Of a stretch of 13,581 nt of DNA, positions 1 to 7,366 are shown piece by piece (within the stretch, counting starts at the first letter, position 1; every line of letters begins with the position of its first letter). Source of the DNA: an uncultured Caulobacteraceae bacterium (lineage in GTDB: Bacteria; Pseudomonadota; Alphaproteobacteria; Caulobacterales; Caulobacteraceae). The stretch lies in the NCBI GenBank assembly GCA_937910255.1, contig CALEOQ010000015.1:1-13581 (forward strand), written 5' to 3'. The notes beneath the pieces were generated by a model, which saw only the letters and a program-made list of their open reading frames with translations, searched no databases and was not told the origin of the DNA. The translations under genes were made by a program, and so were the position numbers.

Positions 1-73
1 GGATGGGGGTCGTGGGCGCGGGGCGGGCGGGGGGGGGCAGTAGGCAGGGGGAGAGGCGGGCGGAGCGATCGCC
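1..73. other. Low-confidence G-rich contig end
   Basis: The first ~70 bases are almost all G with long G runs (nine in a row near 29-37) and almost no T, unlike the codon-structured DNA just inside. Read outward on the minus strand this is C-rich, like the noise at the opposite end of the window. It is probably error-rich read-end sequence and not a biological G-tract. A GATCG near 67-71, read outward, could be the start of a badly degraded adapter, but the match is too weak to claim. Confidence 0.55.
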
Positions 74-340
74 CTACTCGCTCGAGCCGTTCAGTGGCAC
101 CAGCACGGGGCCGCCCCGCCGCCCTTCCTCCAGGCCGCCAAGCAGAACCGCGACCAACTTACGATCCTCCGGAGCGACGAAGTCCGCCAGGCGCGCGCCC
201 TTGAGGTTCCGATCCGTCGACCCGGCCAGGGCCTCCCCGGCGCCCAGGGCGACGGAGATTTCCCCATCGGCCGTCACCTCGATCAGGAGGTCGGCCGAGG
301 CGAAGGCGAAGCCTAGGAGGCTTTTGGGATTCAGGGTCAC
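74..340 (-). CDS. N-terminal fragment of a PAS-like signalling protein (truncated)
   Basis: The frame starts with GTG at 338-340 (V/M-T-L-N-P-K-S-L-L-G-F-A-F-A) and gives 88 residues. An in-frame stop lies three codons upstream of the earliest CTG, so the start cannot be much further out. The pattern is PAS-like: a hydrophobic strand (ADLLIEV), then TADGEISVALGAGEAL, a 'G-x-x-L-x-D-F-V-A-P-E-D-R' turn at about residues 47-60, and a helix with EEGRRGGPVLV. PAS modules of this kind commonly sit at the N-terminus of alphaproteobacterial EAL or GGDEF proteins; no output domain is visible here. The stop at 74-76 lies where sequence quality drops, and reading past it still gives a plausible continuation, so the stop may be a sequencing error. 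It is divergent from the PLC gene. The family assignment is an inference. Confidence 0.45.
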   Translation of the reverse strand: MTLNPKSLLGFAFASADLLIEVTADGEISVALGAGEALAGSTDRNLKGARLADFVAPEDRKLVAVLLGGLEEGRRGGPVLVPLNGSSE

Positions 341-476
341 GGCGCGCTCCGGATCTGGCGCGATCCTGCACAGCCAAGTTTAATGTGGCGTAATGGCGCT
401 CGGTGAAACCTTGCGACAAGTTGGCGCAGGCTGCAGCCGTCATCCAATCGACGCCGAGACGAGATAGATCCCGCCT
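341..476. promoter_or_regulatory. Divergent intergenic region between PAS-like gene and PLC gene
   Basis: This 136-bp spacer between two diverging genes must hold at least one promoter. It is richer in A and T around 380-395 than its flanks. I see no clear -35/-10 pair, operator or hairpin in it. Confidence 0.3.
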
Positions 477-1622
477 ATGATCACCGCCCTCATCCTTGCC
501 GCCGCCCTTTCCCTGCCTGCCGACTGCGACCTGGAGGCGCCGCACGGCGGCGAGGGCTGCACGCGGGCGGCGGTGGACGCCCTGCCGATGAACGCCATCC
601 AGGCGGTGGGTACGCACAACTCCTACAAGCTCGCAATTCCTGCGGCTGAGATGGCCCTGCTTAGCGCCATGGCGCCGGATATGGCGCGCACGCTGGACTA
701 CGCCCACGCGCCCTTGACCCAGCAGCTCGAGGCCGGCGCCCGGCAGCTGGAGATCGACGTGCTTAACGACCCGGATCCGGGTCGCTACGCCAAGCCCTTG
801 GCGCGGCGGCTGGTCGCCCAGCCCGAGCCCTATGATCTGGCGCCCTTGCAGCAGCCGGGCCTGAAGGTGCTGCATGTCCAGGACGTGGACTATCGCAGCT
901 CTTGTCCCCTGTTTGTCGACTGTCTGGGGCAGGTGGCCGCCTGGTCCCGGGCCCATCCCGACCACGCGCCGCTGCTGATCCTGATGAACCTCAAGGAGGG
1001 CGCGGCCCTGCCGGCGCCCGGGGCCGTAACGCCGGCGCCCTTCGACGCCGCGGCCATGGACCAGATCGACGCCGAAATCCGCAGCGTCTTTCCCGCCGAG
1101 GCGCTGATCACGCCGGACCTGGTGCGCGGCGAGGCCGCGACCCTGCGCGCCGCCGTGGCGTCCGGCGGCTGGCCAAGCCTGGGTGAGGCCCGGGGCAAGG
1201 TGATGTTCGCCCTGGATGCGCCGCGCTCGCAGGTCGATCTCTATCGCGGCGCACGCGCCTCGCTCGAGGGCCGGGTCCTGTTCGTCAATATCGAGGAGGA
1301 TGAGGACGCCGCGGCCTATATCACCCTCAATTCACCGCTTGAGCAGGCCGACCGGATCGCGGCCGCCGTCGCCGCGGGTCTCATTGTCCGCACCCGCGCC
1401 GACGCCGACACGGCTGAGGCCCGTCAGAATGATACCGCCCGGCGCGAGGCGGCGCTGGCCTCGGGCGCCCAGTATGTTTCGACCGACTACATGACGCCGG
1501 ACCCGCGGTTCAGCGACTTCCAGGTCATCCTGCCCCACGATGCGGCGGCGCGGCTTAACCCGCGCCAGGGGTCCCTCCCGGCTTCTGGCGAGGCCGTTCA
1601 GGCCGGCGGGCGCTCCGAGTAG
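477..1622 (+). CDS. Ca2+-dependent phosphatidylinositol-specific phospholipase C-like protein
   Basis: This is a 381-residue TIM-barrel phosphodiesterase of the bacterial Ca2+-dependent PI-PLC type (PI-PLC-C1, SaPLC1-like). These enzymes cleave phosphoinositides or related glycerophospho head groups by general acid/base catalysis with two histidines. Residues 1-16 form a short hydrophobic leader ending in LSLPA, which suggests export, although it lacks a clear basic start. GTHNSY at 45-50 gives the first catalytic His (47). LEIDV at 91-95 supplies probable Ca2+ ligands (E92, D94). LHVQDVDY at 132-139 gives the second His (133). The C-terminal half ends with a conserved-looking YVSTDYM near 340, the far side of the barrel. 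The last 25 bp overlap the convergent GFA gene. No lipobox is present, so it is more likely periplasmic or secreted than a lipoprotein. The physiological substrate cannot be read from sequence. Confidence 0.82.
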   Translation: MITALILAAALSLPADCDLEAPHGGEGCTRAAVDALPMNAIQAVGTHNSYKLAIPAAEMALLSAMAPDMARTLDYAHAPLTQQLEAGARQLEIDVLNDPDPGRYAKPLARRLVAQPEPYDLAPLQQPGLKVLHVQDVDYRSSCPLFVDCLGQVAAWSRAHPDHAPLLILMNLKEGAALPAPGAVTPAPFDAAAMDQIDAEIRSVFPAEALITPDLVRGEAATLRAAVASGGWPSLGEARGKVMFALDAPRSQVDLYRGARASLEGRVLFVNIEEDEDAAAYITLNSPLEQADRIAAAVAAGLIVRTRADADTAEARQNDTARREAALASGAQYVSTDYMTPDPRFSDFQVILPHDAAARLNPRQGSLPASGEAVQAGGRSE

Positions 1623-2020
1623 CGGGGAAGTTCGTCGTCCAGCGTCCACCAGTCGGCGTGGGAGTCGGCGAAGATGTGGAAGCCGAGGCGGGCGCCGGTG
1701 GGCCCGTCCAAGGTCCCGGCCCGCAGCCGGACCACGCCAGGCTTGGCGGCCGCCTGACTCATCAGCGGCGAGCCGCAGCGCCCGCAGAAGACCCGCAGCT
1801 TGCCCGGCGAGGACTCAAACCGGGTCAGCAGGTCTTGGCCGGAGACCAGGCGCAGCCGGGCCTCATCGACGGGAATGTTCGCGGCGAACGCAGACCCCTG
1901 GGCCCGGCGGCACAGGCTGCAGTGGCAGAGCTGGATGTCCTCCAGCGGGCCGCTCACCTCGTAGCGGACGCCGCCGCAGAGGCAGCCGCCCTGATGGATG
2001 GTTTGGGGCGTCTCGCTCAT
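1598..2020 (-). CDS. GFA (glutathione-dependent formaldehyde-activating enzyme/CENP-V) domain protein
   Basis: This is a 140-residue single-domain zinc protein of the GFA family. The cysteine pattern is complete: CLC at 13-15, CHCSLC at 32-37 and CGRC at 79-82. These are expected to bind one structural and one catalytic-type zinc on the Mss4-like fold. GGCLCGGVRYEV and FCGRCGSPL are family signatures. I chose ATG at 2018-2020 over an earlier in-frame start at 2047. It gives the usual family N-terminus, and its ATG overlaps the TGA of opgH (ATGA), which suggests translational coupling. The 3' end overlaps the convergent PLC gene by 25 bp. Most members have no proven substrate, and a role with glutathione or formaldehyde should not be assumed. 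Its position suggests it is made together with the glucan synthase. Confidence 0.88.
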   Translation of the reverse strand: MSETPQTIHQGGCLCGGVRYEVSGPLEDIQLCHCSLCRRAQGSAFAANIPVDEARLRLVSGQDLLTRFESSPGKLRVFCGRCGSPLMSQAAAKPGVVRLRAGTLDGPTGARLGFHIFADSHADWWTLDDELPRYSERPPA

Positions 2021-4032
2021 GAGATGACATCGGCCTCCTGGCGCCATGGCTGAACCCGCACGGCGGCGGGGATGTGGGGCGGCACGGGCTCGGACATCAG
2101 TCGGTCGATCTGCAGGCGCGCCGCGCGCTCGCCTTCATGCCGCAGCCGCAGGGCGTTCGCACGGGAAATCACCCGGGGCGGGGCGACGTCTTCCGGGGTT
2201 TGGAAAAGGCCGCCTCGGCCTGGCGTACTGGCGCGGGATGTCCAGACCGTCAGGGGGGCGGAGAACACCAGGCCCAGGGCCAGGGGACTGGTCCAGGCCA
2301 GCAGCATCGGGTCCAGCAGCCCGGCCGCCACCACCCAGGCCAACCCCGTGGCGGTGTGCCGCCGATGCCTGCGCCAGGCGTCGGCCAGGGAGATCTGAGG
2401 ATCATCCCGGGTCTGGGCGTTCCAGCCGGAATCGCGGCCCAACAGGACATCGACCACCGCCCGGCTCTGCATCAGCATCATCGACGCCGCCATGAGCGAC
2501 GAGAGCACGAGCTCGGCGACCACCCCGGCGAGGAGCCGCGCAGGGCCGCCATAGGCGCGGCGAGCGCCGGCCTGGCTGAGGCTCATCGCTGCGGCCATGG
2601 CCTTCGGCGCCATCAGCATCGCCATGGTGACGGCGAACAGCGCCAGGGCTGACGAGGACGCGGCGGCCAGCGCGTCGCGCTGGCTGGCCCAGACCATCCC
2701 CCCCACGATCAGGAAACCGAGCCACAGGGGCGAGGTGGCGTAGGCGAGGATTCCCCGGGCCAGGTGCAGGCGGCTGACCCAGTGGAGCCCGCGGGCCGGC
2801 AATACGGCGGCGTGCTGCAGATTGCCCTGGCACCAGCGCCGGTCGCGCACCGCCATGTCCGGCAGGGAGGGCGGAGCCTCTTCGTAGCTGCCGTCCAGGT
2901 GGGCGGCCATCCGTACCGCCCAGCCGCCCCGTCGCAGCAGGGCGGCTTCGACAAAGTCGTGGCTCAGAATATGCCCGCCGAACGGCTTGCCGCCTTCGAT
3001 ATGGGGCAGGCCCGCACAGGCGGCGAAGGCCTGGGTGCGGATGATCGCATTATGGCCCCAGTAATTGCCTTCCGCCCCCGACCACCAGGCCTGGCCGCGG
3101 GCGACCATGGGGCCGTAAAGGCGTCCGGCGAACTGCTGCATCCGGGCGAACAGGGTCGAGCCGTTGATGATGGTCGGCAGGGTCTGGATGAGGCCCGCCC
3201 TCGCGTCGCGCTCCAGCTCGGCGGTCAGGCGGACCAGGGTGTCGCCGCTCATCAGGCTGTCGGCGTCCAGGATGACCATGCCCTCATAATCGGCCCCGCA
3301 GGCGGTGACCCATTCGGCGATGTTGCCGGCCTTGCGGTCGCGGTTCTGGGCGCGACGGCGGTAGAAGAACCGGTCGGGCGCGCCGGTGCGGGCGCGCAGG
3401 CGCAGGACGCCGGTGGCCTCGTCCCGGGCGATGTCGGGGTCGCGGGTGTCGGACAGGACGAAGATGTCATAGAGCTCGGCCACCCCGCAGGCGGCCAGGT
3501 CCTCATGGACGGCCTCAAGTCCCGCCAGGACCCTGTGAGGATCCTCGTTATAGACCGGCGCCAGCAGGGCCGTGCGGGTGAAGATCACCGGCCGCGGCCG
3601 CCAGCGGGCTCTGGCGCCCCGCCAGGTGAGGACGAGGCCGGCGACGCCGCTCAGAAAGGCGAAGGCGATCCAGGCGAACAGGATGCAGAACAGGACGAGC
3701 ATGCCGAGGTCGGCCAGGCCCAGGCCGCCCGGCGTCAGGATGTGGGTCATGCGCCAGCCCGCTGCGGCCGTCAGGGCCAGGGTCAACCCGATCAGCAGGA
3801 TCCTGCGGAGGCCGACGTCGAGGATCGGAGGCAACCGGCTAGGACCCTGGTCCAGTCTCTGCTCCGGCATGGCCAGGGGCGCGGGGGCGGGGAGCGACCG
3901 CAGGGCGGGATAGGGGACGACGCGCCGCTCAAGGCCCGCCCTGACCTGGGGCGCGGCCTTCAAGCGGGAGGGCCGGACGCGCCGGTGACGCCGTCGGGCT
4001 GCAGGCCCCATGGCGCGGCTCAGGCCAACCAT
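2017..4032 (-). CDS. opgH: Glucans biosynthesis glucosyltransferase H (OpgH/MdoH)
   Basis: This inner-membrane family-2 glycosyltransferase polymerises UDP-glucose into the beta-1,2-glucan backbone of osmoregulated periplasmic glucans. The 671 residues begin with a basic cytosolic tail. Two membrane helices follow (about 77-93 and 107-133), then the catalytic domain (about 150-405): LLAPVYNED at 156-164, DAD at 256-258, SHDF at 357-360, and RRWCQGN at 398-404, the Q/RxxRW-type acceptor motif. About five more helices follow (428-449, 458-480, 497-522, 561-580, 581-597). The motif GRDSGWNAQ near 532-540 is typical of OpgH. It is shorter than enterobacterial OpgH (~850), mostly at the N-terminus. 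The start at 4032 overlaps opgG by 13 bp; ATG at 4011 is an alternative. The stop overlaps the GFA gene start. Family certainty is high. Confidence 0.93.
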   Translation of the reverse strand: MVGLSRAMGPAARRRHRRVRPSRLKAAPQVRAGLERRVVPYPALRSLPAPAPLAMPEQRLDQGPSRLPPILDVGLRRILLIGLTLALTAAAGWRMTHILTPGGLGLADLGMLVLFCILFAWIAFAFLSGVAGLVLTWRGARARWRPRPVIFTRTALLAPVYNEDPHRVLAGLEAVHEDLAACGVAELYDIFVLSDTRDPDIARDEATGVLRLRARTGAPDRFFYRRRAQNRDRKAGNIAEWVTACGADYEGMVILDADSLMSGDTLVRLTAELERDARAGLIQTLPTIINGSTLFARMQQFAGRLYGPMVARGQAWWSGAEGNYWGHNAIIRTQAFAACAGLPHIEGGKPFGGHILSHDFVEAALLRRGGWAVRMAAHLDGSYEEAPPSLPDMAVRDRRWCQGNLQHAAVLPARGLHWVSRLHLARGILAYATSPLWLGFLIVGGMVWASQRDALAAASSSALALFAVTMAMLMAPKAMAAAMSLSQAGARRAYGGPARLLAGVVAELVLSSLMAASMMLMQSRAVVDVLLGRDSGWNAQTRDDPQISLADAWRRHRRHTATGLAWVVAAGLLDPMLLAWTSPLALGLVFSAPLTVWTSRASTPGRGGLFQTPEDVAPPRVISRANALRLRHEGERAARLQIDRLMSEPVPPHIPAAVRVQPWRQEADVIS

Positions 4033-5537
4033 CGGCGCACCCAGACTTCGCTGCAGGGACCGCGGGCGTCTACCAGCTGCGCTCGCTGTTCGATCTCGTG
4101 GGCCTGGCCCGGCTGGAATTCGAAGGCCAACCGCCAGCCGCCCAAGGCGGTGTTGGGTGAGACCACCACATGGCGAACGGGCACCTTTCCGAGATTAATC
4201 CGGGCTTCCGGCGTCAGGTCCGAGCCCGACTCATCGAAATCGATCAGAACTCTTCGCCAGCCCGGCGCCTCGCCTGCGGCCTCACGCCATCGCCGGGCGA
4301 GCGCCACGGGCCTGGGCGGGGTGGGCTCCACCCCCCAGTGCAGGCGGTAGGCCAGCCGGTGGGGGCGGCCTGGGGTCAGCGGCGTCGGGCTGCGCCACTC
4401 GGCCAGGATATTGTCCTCGGTCTCATCGGGCGTCGGCAGCTCCACCAGCCGGACCTGGCCGGGGCCCCAGTCCTCGAGGGGCTCAACCCACATGCTGGGG
4501 CGCAGGTCGTAACGCGCCTCCAGGTCCTGATAGGCGGTGAAGCCCGCGGCCCGCTGGGCCAGACCAAAGCCCCTGGGCGTCTGGTCGGCGAAGCCGCTGG
4601 CCTGCAGCGTCGCCGGGTTGGACAGGGGCCGCCAGAGCCGCTCGCCGGCCCCGTTGGCCATGGCGAGGCCGTCAGAGTCGTGAACCCGCGGGCGATAATC
4701 ATCGAACCGGCCCGCCGTCTGCGGATCGAAGAGGAACATGCTGGTGAGCGGCGCAAAGCCCGCGCGCCGCACCTCGGTGCGCGGATGAAGCCCGGCCTGG
4801 ACCTCGGTCAGGGTCGGCGCGCCTGGCGTGATCACGAACCTGTAGGCGCCCGTCAGGCTTGGGCTGTCCATCAGGGCGTAGAGGGTCAGGCTGCGATCAC
4901 GCCGCCCCGGCCGCACGAGCCAGAAGGCGCGGAAGCGGGGAAACTCTTCGGCCGGTTCGCCCGCCCCGATGGCCAGGCCGCGGGCCGACGCCCCATAGAC
5001 CCCGCCCCGGGCCACGGCGCGGAAATAGCTGGCGCCCAGGAAGGCGGCGGTCTCGTCGAACTTGTCGGCGCGGTTCAGGGGATGCAGCAGGCGAAGGCCG
5101 GCGAAGCCGAAGCGGGCGTCGTCCAGGGTGACGAGATCACTCAGCGGTCCGGTTCCATAGCGGAACATGGCCGGATCATAGGCCACAGGCCTCGCGGTCC
5201 CGTCGGCCACCTCGAAGATCTCGACCTTCTCGGGGAAGAGGCCGCCGCGGTGGAAGAACTGGGCCTGGAAGGGGAGGCGCTGGTCGGCCCAAAGCCCCTT
5301 GTGATCGTGGAAACCCAGTTGCCGATAGGTGTCGTAGGTCAGGGCGCTCAGGCGGTCGGGCAGGGTCCTGTCAGGGGCCACATAGGGCCGAGCCGCCAGA
5401 TCGCGGGCCATAAGGCCGACATCGTCGAAGCCAAAGGCTTTCGGGGCTGCGGCCGTGAGCATGAGGCCAGCGCCTGCAGCCATCAGCTCGCGGCGGCTGG
5501 GACCGCCGAGGGCGGTTTTGGACGTTCCGGAACGCAC
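4020..5537 (-). CDS. opgG: Periplasmic glucan biosynthesis protein OpgG/OpgD family, Tat-exported
   Basis: These 505-residue periplasmic proteins act downstream of OpgH in making and shaping osmoregulated periplasmic glucans; relatives have beta-1,2-glucan hydrolase activity. GTG at 5535-5537 keeps a full Tat leader: S-R-R-E-L-M at 14-19, then a hydrophobic stretch AAGAGLMLTAAAPKAFG to about 36. The mature protein begins FDDVGLMARDLAARPY, a normal OpgG/D opening, followed by the large beta-sandwich catalytic region (for example FFHRGGLFPEKVEIFEV and LGASYFRAVARGGVYGASARGLAIG, both characteristic). The Ig-like C-terminal domain ends in WVRRWLA. A twin-arginine leader is known for OpgD, whereas OpgG usually carries a Sec leader, so the symbol is by family and operon position. 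AAGGGAG 11 nt upstream of the GTG could be the ribosome site. The end overlaps opgH. Confidence 0.9.
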   Translation of the reverse strand: MRSGTSKTALGGPSRRELMAAGAGLMLTAAAPKAFGFDDVGLMARDLAARPYVAPDRTLPDRLSALTYDTYRQLGFHDHKGLWADQRLPFQAQFFHRGGLFPEKVEIFEVADGTARPVAYDPAMFRYGTGPLSDLVTLDDARFGFAGLRLLHPLNRADKFDETAAFLGASYFRAVARGGVYGASARGLAIGAGEPAEEFPRFRAFWLVRPGRRDRSLTLYALMDSPSLTGAYRFVITPGAPTLTEVQAGLHPRTEVRRAGFAPLTSMFLFDPQTAGRFDDYRPRVHDSDGLAMANGAGERLWRPLSNPATLQASGFADQTPRGFGLAQRAAGFTAYQDLEARYDLRPSMWVEPLEDWGPGQVRLVELPTPDETEDNILAEWRSPTPLTPGRPHRLAYRLHWGVEPTPPRPVALARRWREAAGEAPGWRRVLIDFDESGSDLTPEARINLGKVPVRHVVVSPNTALGGWRLAFEFQPGQAHEIEQRAQLVDARGPCSEVWVRRWLA

Positions 5538-5693
5538 GCCGGCCGAGGCTCCCTTGCCGTGGGTGACCGCGCCTTACTCAAGCAGGGCTTTGGCCAAACA
5601 AAGGCGCGAGGCGGCGCGGGGCTCCCGGGAGGCGATCCCATAATGGGCGACAATGATGGATCTTGCGGCTGTGGGGCGCCGCCTGCGCACGGC

Positions 5694-5891
5694 CTAGGCT
5701 TGGCCGCCGAAGTTGAAGTCCCCGCCGAGCCGGGCCACCAGCCGTTCGCCGGCCCAGACCTCGACGGCGTGCTCCTGCGCCCGCAGGCGCGCCGCCTGGG
5801 CCATGGCCTCGTGATCATTGGGGTATTCGCGTTCAAGCGTCTGGGAAATATCCTCCCCCGCCGTCACCACATAGAGTCTGTAATGCTGCAT
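5694..5891 (-). CDS. Small conserved-looking hypothetical protein (65 aa)
   Basis: This short frame begins MQHYRLYVV (ATG 5889-5891; a GTG nine bases upstream is the alternative) and ends GGDFNFGGQA. It has normal GC-rich third positions. The layout is beta-alpha-beta: a first strand HYRLYVV, an acidic turn, a helix DHEAMAQAARLRAQEH, then AVEVWAGERLVARLGG. Many small alphaproteobacterial proteins of unknown function share this form (strand, AAAxxAR helix, 'VEVWxGxRLVARL'). No membrane helix, metal motif or signal peptide is visible. It has the same direction as opgG but lies 156 bp upstream of it, so co-transcription is possible but not shown. I cannot assign a function. Confidence 0.65.
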   Translation of the reverse strand: MQHYRLYVVTAGEDISQTLEREYPNDHEAMAQAARLRAQEHAVEVWAGERLVARLGGDFNFGGQA

Positions 5892-6098
5892 ATCACCCAC
5901 TCACAAAGGGAAAGCGGGAGCACCTGAGGTCTCTCGGTCATCGGCGCTTAGATGGATACTCTCCGACGATGCCCGCAACCTAGACCAGAGCCGGAAGCTG
6001 CGCCAGTCAACTCTTGAGTGAAACCTGTCGGCTACCCGACACAGCTGTGCTTCGCTCTTCGCCTCGCAAATGGCCTCGGCAGTCGCTAAATAGGCGCC
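5892..6098. promoter_or_regulatory. Divergent promoter region of mnmA and the small hypothetical gene
   Basis: This 207-bp spacer lies between diverging genes. It holds a 6-bp inverted repeat, TGTCGG/CCGACA at 6026-6031 and 6036-6041 with a 4-base loop, followed at once by the perfect 10-bp palindrome CACAGCTGTG at 6040-6049. There is no T-run, so it is not a standard terminator. Being 50-75 bp upstream of mnmA, it could be an operator or a leader hairpin. No confident -35/-10 was found. Confidence 0.35.
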
Positions 6099-7340
6099 AT
6101 GAGCGTGAACACCCTGTCCCCGCCGAGCCTGGCCCCCCCGAACACCGCCGCCGACGCTGCGGTCGAGGCCGCGCGCGCCGCGGTCGGCCTGCCCCCGGGC
6201 GCGCGGGTGGTGGCCGCCATGTCGGGCGGTGTCGATTCCACGGTGACCGCAGCCCTGCTCGCCCGCGCCGGCTATGACGTTATCGGCGTCACCCTGCAGC
6301 TCTATGACCATGGTCAGGCCTTGGCCAAGAAGGGCGCCTGCTGTGCGGGTCAGGACATTCACGACGCCCGCACCGCCGCCGAGGCCATCGGCATTCCGCA
6401 CTATGTGCTCGACTACGAAAGCCGCTTTCGCCAGGAGGTGATCGAGGACTTCGCCGACGCCTATCTGCGCGGCGAGACACCGATCCCCTGCGTCCGCTGC
6501 AACCAGACGGTCAAGTTCCGCGACCTGCTGGACGTGGCCCGCGACCTGGGCGCCCAGGCCCTGGCCACCGGCCACTATGTGCGCCGCGCCTCGGGCGGCA
6601 ACCGGCCGCATCTGCAGCGGGCGGTCGATGCGACCCGCGACCAGAGCTATTTCCTGTTCGCCACCACGGCCGAGCAGCTGGACTTCCTGCGCTTCCCCCT
6701 CGGCGGTCTGCCCAAGAGCGAGGTGCGGCGGGTGGCCGCTGAACTGGGTCTGGCCATCGCCGACAAGCCCGATAGCCAGGACATCTGCTTCGTGCCTGAG
6801 GGGCGCTACACGACGGTCATCGACCGCCTGCGCCCGCACGGCGCCGAGGCCGGCGATATCGTGCATATGGACGGCCGGGTGCTGGGGCGCCACGAGGGTG
6901 TGACCCGCTACACCATCGGCCAGCGCCGGGGTCTGAACGTCGCCGTGGGCGATCCCCTGTTCGTGGTGAGGATCGATGCGGCCGCCCGCCAGGTGATCGT
7001 CGGCCCGCGCGAGGCGCTGCTGACGGCGGCCCTGCGGCTGAAGGAAACCAACTGGCTGGGCGAATCCGCCAGCTTCGAGGCCGCCTGCGACGAGGGCCGG
7101 CCGGTCCTGGCCCGGGTGCGCTCCACCCGGGAGCCGGTCGCCGGGCGGATGGCCTGGGTCGAGGGTGAGCCGGGGGTAATGTTCGACGGCGCCGAAGAGG
7201 GCGTCGCGCCGGGCCAGGCCTGCGTGCTCTATGCGCCGGAGGATCCTGACCGGGTGCTGGGCGGCGGCTTCATCGCCGGCACGCGGGCGGTCGTCCCGGC
7301 CGAAACCTCGCCGGCCGAAACCTCGCCGGCTGGAGCCTGA
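6099..7340 (+). CDS. mnmA: tRNA-specific 2-thiouridylase MnmA
   Basis: MnmA adenylates and then thiolates U34 of tRNA-Lys, -Glu and -Gln, giving the s2U part of mnm5s2U; sulfur arrives as a persulfide from the cysteine desulfurase relay. The 413 residues include the PP-loop SGGVDST at 42-48. The catalytic cysteines are Cys134 (in PCVRCNQTVKF) and Cys230 (in DSQDICF). ATGHY at 156-160, TRDQSYFLF at 179-187 and TIGQRRGLNV in the central barrel domain are all family signatures. It is longer than the E. coli enzyme (~368) through an Ala/Pro-rich N-terminal extension of about 34 residues and a C-terminal tail PAETSPAETSPAGA encoded by a 15-bp tandem repeat. The start is weakly supported (TAGGCG before the ATG); the next possible starts would cut into the PP-loop region. 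A thiolase gene follows 26 bp downstream. Confidence 0.95.
   Translation: MSVNTLSPPSLAPPNTAADAAVEAARAAVGLPPGARVVAAMSGGVDSTVTAALLARAGYDVIGVTLQLYDHGQALAKKGACCAGQDIHDARTAAEAIGIPHYVLDYESRFRQEVIEDFADAYLRGETPIPCVRCNQTVKFRDLLDVARDLGAQALATGHYVRRASGGNRPHLQRAVDATRDQSYFLFATTAEQLDFLRFPLGGLPKSEVRRVAAELGLAIADKPDSQDICFVPEGRYTTVIDRLRPHGAEAGDIVHMDGRVLGRHEGVTRYTIGQRRGLNVAVGDPLFVVRIDAAARQVIVGPREALLTAALRLKETNWLGESASFEAACDEGRPVLARVRSTREPVAGRMAWVEGEPGVMFDGAEEGVAPGQACVLYAPEDPDRVLGGGFIAGTRAVVPAETSPAETSPAGA
7296..7340 (+). repeat. 15-bp tandem repeat at the 3' end of mnmA
   Basis: Two perfect copies of CCGGCCGAAACCTCG lie at 7296-7310 and 7311-7325. A third, degenerate unit (7326-7340) begins CCGGC and ends in the stop codon TGA. 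Because the unit is a multiple of three, copy-number change would only lengthen the tail (repeat PAETS) without a frameshift. Confidence 0.9.
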
Positions 7341-7366
7341 CGCCCGTCAGGCCTATATCTGGGTCC

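Noticed and set aside
477..540. Lipoprotein signal on the PLC-like protein
   Set aside because: The first cysteine follows P-A-D, which does not fit a lipobox (Asp at -1).
2764..5927. Two long plus-strand open frames (2764-4350 and 4170-5927)
   Set aside because: They lie antisense to opgH and opgG, lack recognisable domains, and have the Gly/Ala/Arg/Gln-rich composition of GC-rich shadow frames.
5901..6893. Minus-strand 330-residue frame opposite mnmA
   Set aside because: It is antisense to a firmly identified mnmA and carries no domain; it is a typical high-GC shadow.
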